Assembly: GCF_019649055.1 (NCBI RefSeq)
Contig: NW_026570229.1
Span: forward strand, 1,054,001 to 1,118,000
DNA from: Paramacrobiotus metropolitanus
Lineage: Eukaryota; Tardigrada; Eutardigrada; Parachela; Macrobiotidae
Direction of reading: 5' to 3'
DNA: 64,000 nucleotides
Shown here: positions 1-11,950 of the stretch, one piece after another
Numbering within the stretch: the stretch's first letter is position 1
How the letters are laid out: each line of letters opens with the position of its first letter
Program-made: the position numbers and the translations under genes
The notes under the pieces: generated by a model
Told to the model about the DNA's origin: nothing
The model's database searches: none
Seen by the model: only the letters and a program-made list of their open reading frames with translations

Positions 1-1
1 A

Positions 2-220
2 GTGGTGGGCCTCTTCCTGCCTGAACGTCTGCAGCTGCCCGGCTTGCTGTTGCTGCTGACGGCGTACTCGATTTGGATGTACTGCAAGCTTGTACAGTTT
101 GTCCGGCTGACGTGGCGCGATTGGTGTTGCTGTACAAAAAAATTGGAAGGGTGTTGCTTTGGTCGAAATCGCGCGCAACAACCCAGCCCACACGCCGAGG
201 AGTGTGTTCGTCTTTCTTAA
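2..220 (+). CDS. Copy A: last exon of a multi-pass membrane protein, 5' end outside the window
   Basis: The frame opens at the window edge and ends at TAA 218-220. The peptide begins VGLFLPERLQLPG and runs into LLLLLTAYSIWMYCKL, matching the last-exon hydrophobic block of copies B (9205-9682) and D (26676-27237) almost residue for residue. It is therefore the 3' end of the first member of the tandem array. The tail after the membrane segment is cysteine-rich (WCCCTKKLEGCCFG) and differs from the tails of B and D, so the C-terminus is the fast-evolving part of the family. The function is not recognised. The rest of the gene lies to the left of the window. Confidence 0.75.
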   Translation: MVGLFLPERLQLPGLLLLLTAYSIWMYCKLVQFVRLTWRDWCCCTKKLEGCCFGRNRAQQPSPHAEECVRLS

Positions 221-3200
221 AATCATTCGGCTGGTGTTCGGCTTTTTAGCTCGTTTTGTGAACCTGGCATGATTAATACCGGAGGAGTTAAATTTCTGCT
301 GTCTTTATTAATAAAACAGAGTATTTGTTGATTTTTAGTGTAAATTTCAATAAGTTTATTGGGCTGGACGAAAAAAATGATCTGAATATGAAAATTGTTT
401 TGTGGCTTCTGTGGCCGCGATTTGCATTCATACATAAACTTTAGATAATTCCACTTGTTGGCGAGTTTGCACTCATCAGTCCATTGACTTTGGAAAGATG
501 TTAGATATGTTGTCTAGGAGATATTGTTGAAATTAGGCTTCTAAAACCTAAAATGTTTTGTGTCAGCATTCACAACCAGTAATTGTGAATTTTCGAAAAC
601 GCTTCAAGTTCAAGTTTAAAATCAAGTTCAAGTCAAAAAAGTAGCGGAGGGTATGCCTCGAGCCTTCGAAACATGAATTTGAACTTGCAAAAATGATCTT
701 TTCCAAGCTTCAGTTCAAGTTGGAAGGCCCTCCAACTTGAGCTACTTTCAGATTGTTGCCGTTTGTGAACGGCCGAATTATAAACTTGAACTATAGCAAA
801 TGTTTAGAAGAAAAAACATTTTTCTGCAACTTCTTTGCCTATCTGCAAGTTTAGTTTGTGGTGGTTTAGACACTAACGGTGATCAACGGAGAGGACCGAT
901 TTCTTGATTTCTGTCGTGGAACTGACACCAACTAACCGCTGGGTGCGGCAGTTACCCACTTGGCTGTAGACAGACGCTGCAAAGCTTTGTGCTGCTTAAT
1001 TACTTCACCTCTTTGCGAACACTAGGCAATTGTAAGGTAAAAGATAGAGAAAAATCTAGCAATTTTTTTGAATGCACGGAAGGCCGTTTCTGTTCACAAT
1101 GAATCCCTGAAGGTTTAGTTGAAATTAGCATGGTACCCTATGGACGGCGGAGTACTCGCACACCACCACTTGTAGCTCTAGCTCGTAGGTCCCTATGGTA
1201 ATTTTAAGAACGGATAAAAACCTTTGTTCTCCATCAAATCTTCCTCCCGTGGTATCAAAAAACACTTCAGAATTTTCTCATGGGTGTAGTCTAAACTTTC
1301 ATGAGATGTGAAAAGCGAAAGTGATGCCTAAGGATCCTGAAACCAGTCATCAAATTTTCGTAAGGCAGCATCGCTACCGCGTGCAGGGGACGGTTAGGAA
1401 AATTCATGAACTTCAGTTTGGTTTGCTGCGTTTCGAAAAGTCATAAGTGTTCAAGTTAAACTTAAAACACATGGTTAACTTCAAGTTGCTAACTTGTATT
1501 TGAACTTGTGTCTGAATTTGAAGTGGTTTCGAAAAGTCCCAAATATCTACAGCACTTATACGTACTGTAAAACAGTAAGTGGGCTTATCAAATACTCTTT
1601 TTTACGATGTAATATATGTTTGTACATGGGAAAATTTACCAATAATTTTTATTATTGCCCGCCAAAATCGAAGCACGCATTGCATATGTACATAGTTAGA
1701 TAGAAACACAAGTACAGAGTATGTACGCAGACTACCTATGATGTTGAAAAGCGTTTCATTTTCAAAAGCCACGATATACCGCAGAATATCTTTTACATAT
1801 CATGCTATCTACAACCTCGCGGGTTTGAAATGATTTCATTACTTAGTATCCTAACTTTTCTTACTGCCTCCGTAGTGTATGCCTTACGTATACACTAAAG
1901 TTTCTTAAATTTTCCTAACGGAAATGTGGAATACTGTACTGACCGGATGCATGTATAACTTGCCAGTTTACTTTATATGGCCCTGAGTTATTACTCTTGC
2001 TGGTAGGATAAATTAAATCTTATTTCATATACAGAGACAAGTCGCTACTTGTGGTTGCAACAGTTATAACATGAAACGTCTGCGCCGATACATAAAGAAT
2101 GAAAAGGAAAAACGGCAAGATAAGGCAGTGAAACAAGAGAAGGGCTAGCAAACTGGGAGGATAGAGTCATACGAATTACGAAAGAATTGTACGAGTACGG
2201 CAAGAATACTGTAGATAAAACAATGTATTCTTGCCGTTTAATTTTCATACAACAGGAAACGGAAATGAAGTCGATAAGACGTGATAGTTCAATGTTATAA
2301 TAAGCTAATGTAATTCTCATTAATTTACTGATGTTCCAGTATTCCATAAAATCCGACTACATGCACGCAGACTAATGCATTCAAGGTCTTATCAGCCGGT
2401 CTATGAGGAAGTTTTTTCCGTCCTGTTTGCATTGTCAAATTCCAAACTTCAGAATAACGTTTAACGGAGAACAATTATGCTTCTCTTTTACTAATTACTT
2501 GTATGATTAAGCACTATAAGATTACCTGTAATGGTGGGTACATTGTTATGACGTGTTGTCGTTTTTGAATAGAACTTATTAGGTGTATTTATAAATATGA
2601 TAACTCGTACACCATAATGACGTTCATGTACAGTCTGTGTACAGTGCATTGTACATTAGAACGATACCTTGTACAACTGTTGCCAGACCTGTAGCTCGTG
2701 GAGTACGTCACCGATTACCTTCTGGTTCGCTTGTAATCTGTTTTCACCTGATATTCCTATCCAACTTAACTTCTGTCTTCATTAATTTTATATTTTACGT
2801 AATCCCCCAAGCTGATGTTTCCTGTTGAAATGCAGTTATTTTTGGGACATGAAGCAGTTCCAATACAACCGCCAGACACCGCAGCGTAATGCGGTTTTTT
2901 ATTTCCAAACTTGCAAGAATCTCCAAAATTTTGCCTTTTTGATTCTATTAAAAAAAGCAGCTTGTCCGAAATATGAACGTTTTACAGAAGAGATAAAAAC
3001 TGCAACCGATCAAGGGACATGACATTGTGAATTTTCACGACATTTGATTTCACGGACATTTCATCTAGAGACATCCCGTTTTTTTGGCATTTAGTCATAT
3101 GCAGACTGTTCGGTGCCATATACCAGTCGATAATTTTTCGGCTCCCCAAGAGTCGCACGATCAAAAATCGCACAACAAAACGGCTGCAAAACGCGTTCTC

Positions 3201-4150
3201 CCAAAACAAATAATTAGCAGCTGCGACGAAAAACGTGTGGCGAAATGTCCCGCCGCTTGGGCTGTCATGTACTGATTGATTGACCGTGACCAGTATATCG
3301 CTTATTTTCCATGATTAGATTTATGCGCGGCTACCAGCAATAGATACCGAAACGCATCCCAAACAAAATTAAATTAGAATCAAAACGACTTAAACTAAAA
3401 TCAGTACCGGCGGCCGATGCAAGGTAATTAACAAGTTTATGTCCGTATCCTTCTTGTTCGACAACAGCCAGCGCCAGGACACACAATAAAACGCCTGCGC
3501 ATGTACGTAAACACTCATAAAAATACACTTGCATAAACTTATAAAAACGATAACACTTTAAAGTTTATTGAATCCAAAATCGTTAGTGTCATTCGTGATC
3601 TTCAGACGCGCATTCAATGCATCCACATACCGCTGCTGCATTTCTTTTGACTACAGGAAGATTTAAACGCTGTCATTAAAGCAGCCGCTAAACGAGGTTC
3701 CCGGTTATTTCGCGGATCTTCCGACCGGCAAAACAGATCAATTCGGCAAAAACCACTCCAAGCGCACTGAGTGTCTCAGTAGCCAGGAGGTAAGAAGGTA
3801 GTTGTTGACAAAAGCATATTTCCGGCGCTTGCTGTCTCCGGCCAGTTGCATCACACTTTCAGCCTTCTTCAAGGTGGCGCACACGTGGAACACGGCGTTC
3901 ATAAAAACCCCAAAAAAACATAATTATAACGATAACATTTTCCAGGTCAAGTGGCGAACAAGAATATTATCTACATTATTATTAATACGTCTGTGGGTGG
4001 AGTTTCGTCTGGAGATCACGAATCATGCAGACGTACACAGCCTTGATGACATTATCTAGCATCAGCAGTGTTGACCCTTTATTTGCCTATGATTACAAAA
4101 ACACTTTCAGTAACTCTTCACGTCGTTTAGCAGTCGCCTGAATTTCCGGC
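221..4150. other. Intergenic region between copies A and B
   Basis: I see no credible gene. Between about 600 and 1540 the sequence is rich in degenerate CAAGTT/GAACTT words, which looks like a decayed simple repeat. A dispersed repeat lies at about 3460-3620 and recurs at 21.85-21.99 kb and 56.25-56.37 kb. The last 200 bp before copy B contain a block (about 3990-4025) also present upstream of copies C and D, probably 5' untranslated or promoter sequence. Short open frames here have no conserved counterpart upstream of C or D. Confidence 0.6.
3460..3620. repeat. Dispersed repeat R1, copy 1
   Basis: The core reads AAATCGTTAGTGTCAT followed by a TGATCTT..ACGCGCATTCAA stretch. It matches sequence at about 21880-21990 and, more diverged, at about 56250-56372. 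Similarity extends upstream to a CGCCTGCGCA stretch in the first two copies. No open frame or target duplication could be defined, so this is an unclassified short interspersed repeat. Confidence 0.5.
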
Positions 4151-4204
4151 AATTCTTGCCAAAATGTGGATCAAAAAGTCGTTTTTCGTTACCTAAACAA
4201 GAAA

Positions 4205-7200
4205 ATGTCGTCGCTATATCCCGAAATCTTGATGGAATCCGCTGTGGTGCTGTGGTTCGCATGCCAGATATGCTTGAAATTCGGACTGCGCATCCTTCCG
4301 GAATGGCGAGTCAGTCGATTGGACCCCAACCGCTTCAACTACTTCGATTCCCTGCTATCCCTCTCTGGCCTTGTAAGTCTCGTTGTAACTGCATAGGTAA
4401 TTATTTAACCGCTGTATTTAATTTACTACATAACAATAGCAGTACTCAAATTATTCTGGATTCCGCGGGATGGTTCTCTTAACTAAATATTTTTTATCAA
4501 TTAAGTGCATCCACTTTTTACTTCAGTGTCAACGGAAACTGTAATTTGTCCCTGAATAACACATTTAGCTTTTGATAACTCATGATCTGGCAAGTTCAAA
4601 AAGTTTTACAGCTTTTGTTGAACTTTCTTCTATTATACTACGTTTTGTAATTACAACATTGTCATCCACTTGCGACGGCTCAGCTCCATCAAGAAAGATC
4701 ACAATATATTTTAATTTTTATTAGACGGTACGTAAAAGGTTACCGGTCATCTCTTTATTGTGTTATTATTCTTTGAGGGCTACTGTAACATGAAATTAGA
4801 AGTTTTGTACAGCCGCTTACTGCGCACATTTCTGGTCTGTTCCTCCCAGCTTTCACGACGGGCGACTACGTAGCGCAGCGTATCAAACAAAACACTTCAG
4901 GCATTTCCGGAGCGTAAAACTGCCAACCGCCTTGGTATGGACGTTTGCTATTCTGCCTACACTAAACCTGTACGAGTACGAATAGGATAGTTCAGATGTC
5001 TCAGTCTCATGTCAGTAAATTGTCTGCAGCAGCAGCCACATAATTGGGTTCTCCATAATTATTCAAAACGAAGAAGTTCTTTCGAGATTTGAAGGAGGTT
5101 GCAGTACGCACAGTTATCAGAAAGAAAGATGTTCATTAATGATTTTGCCGCTCTTGGACATACTACATCAAGGTAAAGCTCGATTTTGCAATACAGTATT
5201 TGCTGTTGTTTTATAGTTTTCTGTTTGTTTGACTTTTTACATGGGACTTTAGAGCTGCATAGACGTACAAATATTCCCCGGTAAAAAAACTTAAAAAACG
5301 CGCAGAGCACTTTCCGGTTTGTGCGATCACGGATAAAAGAGCTGAAAGTACTTTTAAGGCATTAACGTACTTTTAAGGCATTAACGTAGAAAAAACCCAA
5401 GCGGAGTGCTCTCGCCAGTAAACATCTGCGACATCATACCGAGTAAACTGGGAAAGTGTACATCTCTCTGCCAGTGACGCATGATAACGGCCATCAACAG
5501 TGATTGCAGACTGAGATCCAGAACTGATATGAGGAAGAGAGGAAATTGCTTGGGTGACACCGCTTTTCCTTATCTATCCAGTAATCTCAAAAAACTAGAT
5601 AAACAGTGTTACGAAGAACTTTTTTTCCATACCGTCTGGCGCTGATAAACTTTAGGCACAGCCGCAATAATAATCTAACAGTCTGCATTCCTCAAGGCAG
5701 CAAGCGGTGACAACAGACGCCATTGAGACTTGCCCAACCCAAGTCTCTCTCTGATCGCCACTAACTGGCTTTTGAAAGTACAGATAGATAATGCAAGCAG
5801 GTTTTTTTGAGTTTTTTTATGCGCACCAGATTTCCAAGAGATTGTATCATTTGTCCTTCAGGAGCAGAGTGTAGATTAAAACTTTTTTCTTCGCAAAACT
5901 ATATTTCAATTATCCGGTTTAATGGAGCAGTAAAGTCTTCGTATACTTCTATCCGGTTTAATAATAATTAACGGAGTTTATCGGAAACGAAGCGGAGACC
6001 TTTAAGTCCAGCGTTTAGCGGCGCGAACAGGAATTTTTTAAGGTTGCATACTACACTAGTGCGGCCGGTATAGGCATCGTTAATATATTATTCAATTTCA
6101 AAATAGGAAATTTAATTTAGAAGCTCACTGTTTTTTGCTGAATCAAAAGGTAAAAGCAATCAAACTAGCCGGTACAAATTCAGAAAACCATGAATCTCCA
6201 TTAATTTTCCGACGCTGTACATTACTGGTTAGCGCAGCGACTGGGATTCTGCATGAACGAGGAAATAACGTGCCGTGTTACGCTGTAACGATTTTTTTAA
6301 TTCGTGCAGAAGGTTAACACATGCTTCTGGGAGGATGTCATGTCGGGATGGGTGCAGCCGTATCCAGTCACCGTTGCCCGTTCCAAATCGGCTGGAATGG
6401 TGGTTGTCCCGGCTGCGTCGACCGTGGTCCTCGGCTACCTGGCAACCGTTACGACCATTCTCCTTACGGCGCTCTTGGGAATCTCCTTGTGGTATCTGGT
6501 ATCTGCTAATCGCAACTGGATGTCTCCCGTATTGAAGCGTCATCTGTGGCGCTGCCGTGGAGAGGTAGCATTTGCCCACCACCATAAGAGCAGTCCATTG
6601 GCCGGCGGAATTCTGCATGATTACATAACGGTCCTGCCGCAAGTGCTGACCAGCGCCGTCATCTTCGTCGTTTTTTATGCTTCCTGGGTAGTAGTCAGCG
6701 TCCTACCGGTAATGTTGGCATGGATGTCGGTCATACTGGCTGTAGCCATATTTGGCCCATCTGCGGTGTTTCCTGGCTGTATCCTCTTTGCAGTCCTGCT
6801 AACCGCTTACTGCAATGGCAGGATCTGGGGATTGTGGATGAATGACACCTATTTTGCACTGATGAAAAAGGCAGTCAGGTAAAAAATTTGTTAAGAACTG
6901 CAGCTGTAACCAGCTGCATTATAATTAAATGTTTAATATTATTGGTACTGTTTATATCATTGGTACTAAGTGCTTATACGGCATTACGTGGTTTGTAATA
7001 AAGTAGGAATAATATACACTGTATAAGCTACATAAATAAACTTATTAAATTATTATGATTGGAGACCGTATTATGCTTGTAAAGGAATCGTATTTTGGTG
7101 AAAACAAATGCCTTAATTCAGATTTCTTACAGAATGTTGACTACTGCGAAATCCACCGTCAAACCTTTCTCAGACGATCCCTCCCAGGAAAAGGCGTTCG

Positions 7201-9682
7201 TAAGCGCAAAGAGCAGCCTTGATGAGCAATGGAACAGCATTATTTACAGCTTGTTATCCTTTAATTTTGGATGTATTGCCGGTTATTATAACATCTGGCC
7301 TTTGTATCAGCGATTTTCCTGCGATAGTCAAGCGCAAACCGAAACCGAAAGGACTAACTGGACCTGCTGGCAGCGGGTCAATACGACGGGAATCTGTAGC
7401 AACTACGGAACAGTACGTACTCGCGTTTTTAATAGGTTTTCTGCGTTACAAAACCATTACGGTAATTCTCTAAAAATAACATACGTTGGCAAAATGACCA
7501 ACATGCTTTCAATCCTCTCCATAGTTATTTTTTTAGATCATTCTTACGAACAGATACGTAATAATTTGGTGTACGGTATTTTGACGAGGTGGCAGTAATT
7601 GTGTTTCATTATGTATTACAGTATTAGTTACATTGCCGCACTTTGGTGAGCGAAATAACTTATTGGCTATTTTAGTATTTGATTATTATTTCTCGTATCA
7701 TTTCCACCATACCCAACAGACCAACACTCAGTAGTAACTGCTGCAGTCTGCAGCATTTTCTTTTAAAAATATTTCTAACCATCTTGTAAGTAAAACCTTC
7801 TTAAAAAAATGAAAATATTTAAATACTGTTATACGTTTACAGAGATTTGATCAAGTGACCGCGATGCTGTCGTACTGGGTGGACCTTCAATCCCAAGAAC
7901 TACGCTCGCAGCACACCGCCAACTCCGCGCTACTGACCAGCTTCACTCCGTCTTTCCCCTTAGCCGTCGGCTCGGTTCTCCGGGTGTGGTGTGGGGTGCT
8001 GTTCGCCGTCAGCAGTGTACCGTTTACGGTCCTGCAGTACGCGGAGGGAATTACCCTTGGCATCGCCGCGGTAATCGGTGCGGGATTACTGATTTACGCC
8101 TGTGTCCGTGCCTGCTATAATAAATGCCGCCGGGGTTTCCCGTCTCAGCGTGATGTGGAGACGGGCGACAGGTAACTGCATATCTGTATAATTAAGAACG
8201 CTGTGCTTGGTAGCTAATCTAATTACGACGAGGAGCGTGATATTACGTCGAACTGGACAGCCGTCGGCTCATAGCTTGTAGAATAAGGAAGCCAGTTACG
8301 CAATACGGTCGCAGCTTACTGACCGCACGTCCTACGTAGGATTTTGTTCCACTACGCAACCGGCTACATTCACAAATACTAGATGCAAAATACAATTCCG
8401 CGTATATTTTATTTCCTTGATAGCGGCAGTAAAAAAAGTGTACGGCAGTAAAGTAAAGTCATGTACGGCAGTAAAGTGTACGGCAGTAAATTTTACGGCA
8501 ATACGGCAGTAAATTGCATACGTTTCAGGCTGTCCAGTTGACGCAATGTTTCAAGTAGCCAAGATTATGGTCATGAATCGGCCGCCGTGTGTAGTATCGC
8601 ATTATCGACCTGACGTATTAATGGAAACGATAACTAAATTATGTATGCAAAAGGTATGCCTCGTGCATTTGCGCACGGCACGTTCTGATTTGAAAAAGTA
8701 CTAATTTTAAAACTCTACTGGACAAATATCACGAGCTTTAAAGTGGAGCATAAGGTACAAGGTACTTATTAATTTCTTTATTTTGAGTACTAGTAACCAT
8801 TTCTCTTTTTAACTGCGTAGGTTTTTAGGCGATTATAATTGTGAACGCAGTCATAAAAATCAAATGAACGTACAGTAAGTATGTGCATAAATTTAAAATC
8901 CATGGCTACAGTTGTCTGTACTTCGCTTTTAAAATATTATTCAAAATAATTAAAAAAGTTCTACGGCCCTGTACAGCTAAAAAAAATTCCCTGCAAGTAA
9001 GCATTTGAAAAATTTTCTTAACAAAACGTTTTTCAAAAAATCGAAAATCAGGTTGTTTAGATATGGAAAATATTAATATGTTGGAAAATATGGAATATTT
9101 ACGATGCAGTCAGTTTCAAGCTTGGTGCAATTCAGTCACATGCTCGGGTAGTAAGCCTAGAGAGCCGGGTATCTTCAGTTACACTAATTAATACTTTTAT
9201 TCAGAGATGAATCGCAGCTGCTCTCGGTTAGCGTTGCCACGGAAAGGAAGGTTAGCGTGGTAACGGCTGATACGTGTACGGAACCATCCCAACATCCTCA
9301 ATGCGGCATCGCTTCCAAACACAATGCGCAAGGGTGTGTCCAACACACCTTTAAACACCCCATGCCGCAGACCACCGAGACGACAGAACCCTTTTGCCTG
9401 TGTGAGCCACTGGTCATGGCTTGGTCAGGCATCGTGGTTACCCATGGTCCGCTGGTCTGCGGTTGCATCCTCCCGTATTCCCTGGGGGGATTGTTCCTCC
9501 CGGAATATCTGCAACTGCCTGGTCTCCTGCTGCTGTTAACGGCGTGCGCTATTTGGATGTACTGTCAGCTGGAAACGTTGGCATGGCTGATGTGGTGGGG
9601 TGTGGACAACGTTGTAAAGGGATACCGAGCAGACGCCGGTGGGAACGGCAATGTGCTGAGCGGTCTCCATAGCTCCCAGTGA
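4205..9682 (+). CDS. Copy B: complete five-exon multi-pass membrane protein gene
   Basis: Exons are 4205-4372, 6310-6878, 7133-7412, 7843-8171 and 9205-9682, all GT-AG, phases 0, 2, 0, 2, giving 607 residues. Exon 1 carries one membrane segment (VVLWFACQICLKFGLRILP). Exon 2 carries three or four, including the conserved FGPSAVFPGCILF and GRIWGLWMNDTYF blocks. Exon 3 has one segment and then the sequon NTT in a cysteine-bearing loop. Exon 4 has two, and exon 5 one or two after a long polar stretch, about ten in all. An N-terminal ATG at 4164 matches the start used in C and D, but a net 4-base difference puts it out of frame, so translation probably starts at ATG 4205. The family is unrecognised; a plasma-membrane receptor, channel or transporter is possible but not shown. 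Confidence 0.8.
4373..6309 (+). other. Intron 1 of copy B
   Basis: This 1.9-kb intron starts GTAAGT and ends TTCGTGCAG. It contains a minus-strand coding-like repeat at about 4885-4937 (family R2). It also contains a 20-bp tandem duplication, GTACTTTTAAGGCATTAAC twice, at about 5349-5388. I see no gene. Confidence 0.6.
4885..4937 (-). repeat. Dispersed coding-like repeat R2, copy 1
   Basis: On the minus strand it reads GGWQFYAPEMPEVFC, related to a block with consensus GG(C/W)xF...PEV.E found at about 9995-10115, 10935-11000, 19628-19690, 22620-22680, 27930-28050, 28930-29130 and 29935-30005. The DNA shares CACTTCCGG and GGCAACCGCC cores on the plus strand. It is probably a fragment of a mobile element or a decayed gene family. 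Confidence 0.45.
8426..8516 (+). repeat. Short degenerate direct repeats of TACGGCAGTAAA
   Basis: Inside intron 4 of copy B, variants of (G)TACGGCAGTAAA occur about five times within 90 bp at irregular spacing. It is a small local tandem expansion. No function is evident. Confidence 0.6.
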
Positions 9683-11688
9683 TCGCTACCGTCCCAAAAT
9701 AATTTGGTTAGTCCCCGGATATTTAGTTCTTTTAGTATATTGCTCATCGGGTACAATTAATATTTTTGTTAAGTATTCTAATAAGAAAGGTGTTTTCAGC
9801 TTGGTTTTAAGGAACAAGCTTATCGATTTCCCGCATAAAGATTTAAATCACATTTCATAGCAGTATGCAAAAAGAAAGTATTTTGTTTATTTAGCATGGT
9901 AACCACGATTTCTATCTGTGAAAAGATTTCAGGATAGCTTTGTGAACATTTTCAAATGCTTGAAATTTTATACGTGTTTAATGCTTTTAGACCGGTTTTC
10001 CCGCTGACACCAGCCCATCAATGCTTTCCCGTAAAGCGACCTCTTCGCCATTTCCTGAAGGGCGGCTTCCCACAAAGCCCTTACTGCTTCCCTGTATAAT
10101 AACCGGCTCAATTATTCGCCTAGCAAGTACTCGTATATTGTAATTTTAACCTCTTTTACTTCTAACCGAATTACTGCCGCTTCACATCTTCGCTGTGTTT
10201 AGGCTACTTATCTGGCGTTTACAGTTTCTTGATACTGTGCGATGATTGTTTTGTTCTGCTAGCTGTTGATAATTTTTAACTGCATTTTGTTTTTTGTTAA
10301 ATGCGAGTGTTGCTTCCAGTCTTACAGATGTGCATCATCCCGAAAGAAAGGCCATTTGTTTGTACGAAAGGCCATTTGTCCCGTTACGATTTATTTCAGC
10401 CAGTTTAGCTTATAAAATTTTTTTATTTGTTTAACAAGTACAAATGCGTTACTGCGTTTTGTGTATTAGCTATTAAATAAGTATATATACAAGTTGACAA
10501 CGACATCTGCGCAGATGGTTCATTTATCCTAAATACGTACTTCAAGTTTTTAACTCGCTTGGATGTTGGCGGTCTGACTGCACTGAAAACGGCTAGATTT
10601 CTGCCCGACCCGCTTTGAAATTTTGCAACTTTAGGATGGCACTGGCGTTCTGTTCACTACAATGAGTAAATGGTTCCTGAAAAAAATTGTTCAGAGGTTC
10701 AACTAACCAGTACACAGCTCGCATGCAACATGTACAATGACATCTATGCAGATCTATGCCTTAGCTACGCATTGCAAGTTTTTTGCACTACCTTTGAAAA
10801 GTAATTCGGCATCAATACTGTATTAATTCTATCACGGCGAAGGTCTCAAAATTTATAGGCGCATCATCCGGACCTGATCCGGCATATCGACTTTCAAAAA
10901 TTTCAAGAATATCAAAATCACAGCACCAGCACAGCACGGACAAATCTCTGCCACTTCCGGTTCCGGTACAACTGACACCAATGGCAGCCGCCTTCGTAAG
11001 GCGGGTAGGCTGAACGCTGCTCAAGGTGAGTCCCTGGTACACGTATACTTGTATAGAAGGTCTCGTGGTGCACTTCGTAGAACTTCTGCACGGTCCCACT
11101 GGATATATTTCCCGAAAATCGCAGTAATAAAAAAAAACTCAAGACAAATAGGCGTGTTACAGATTGGATGTTTGCATTTACTTTTGTCGGCATAGAAAAT
11201 TCCCTTTTCGTGGTGTCAGACTCCACTCTGAGTCAGCAGTGTTTATCTGCTAAATTATGTTTGGACAATCAACCGTGTCAAGTCACTAGTGCGTCGGGTT
11301 TATGACGGTTTTATTCGTGCAGGCATTGCAATCCATCGAAGGAAAATCGATACCGGCGTCCGGTTTTTTTCTACAAGCATTTTCAGTACAGAGGAGCAGT
11401 AGACGGGATCTGTTATGACGGCAGCAAATTACAGTGATTGTCTTCCTACAAGTTCATGGTCGCATTGATGGCGAAGGAGAGCCAGACAATATCGATCGTA
11501 AAAAGACAATATCGATATTTTATCGGAGTTCCAACTGGAATCCCCGAATCATGCTGACGCAAGTCAGTAGCATGGCGCCATCTTACATGAATAACTGGGT
11601 GTACATTCTATCCAGGGTTGTCTTTGCTTTGGATAGTCCGGGAACATCTGTTCTATTGTCGATTAGTCCGAAACCCCTTTTTACTAAA
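9683..11688. other. Intergenic region between copies B and C
   Basis: No credible gene. It contains two minus-strand coding-like repeats of family R2, at about 9995-10115 and 10935-11000. The second lies in a 102-codon minus-strand open frame (10918-11226) that has a hydrophobic N-terminal stretch, but no paralogue supports that whole frame. The 11300-11420 stretch (ACCGGCGTCCGG, then CAGTACAGAGGAGCAGTA) has a counterpart before copy D at about 21195-21290. The block at 11524-11560 is the conserved upstream element shared with B and D. Confidence 0.55.
11524..11560 (+). promoter_or_regulatory. Conserved upstream block before copy C exon 1 (also before B and D)
   Basis: GGAGTTCCAACTGGAA followed by a CCCGAATCATGC stretch also occurs in diverged form at about 3990-4025 (before B) and at 21396-21428 (before D). 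In every case it lies about 130-215 bp upstream of the start codon. Its retention while flanking DNA has diverged suggests a 5' untranslated or promoter element. This is inference from comparing three copies only. Confidence 0.45.
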
Positions 11689-11939
11689 ATGGGAGTTGAA
11701 AAGCCTTTCACTTTTTCGGTGGACAAAGAACTGTTTTCGTCTTATCCTGAAATTCTGACAGAATCCGTGCTGGCCCTGTGGTTTGCTTGCGAAATTTGTT
11801 TGAGGTTCGGGCTGCGCGTTCTTCCAGAATGGCGAACCAGTCGGGTCGACCCCGACCGACGCACTGATTTGGATACCCTACTCGAACTATCCGGACTTGT
11901 AAGTCTCGTAAATATACTGCTATAACAAATAAGGAAGCA

Positions 11940-11950
11940 TTTTAAAGTAA
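11940..11950 (+). repeat. Target-site duplication, 5' side of the LINE
   Basis: TTTTAAAGTAA here is repeated exactly at 14358-14368. Together the two copies set the LINE boundaries to within a base or two and show that it arrived by target-primed reverse transcription already truncated. Confidence 0.8.

Noticed and set aside
6229-6642. 137-codon minus-strand frame
   Set aside because: It lies antisense to exon 2 of copy B, which is supported by three paralogues, so it is a shadow.
10918-11226. 102-codon minus-strand frame with a hydrophobic N-terminus
   Set aside because: Only the part overlapping repeat R2 recurs elsewhere; the rest has no counterpart near other array copies and no splice evidence.
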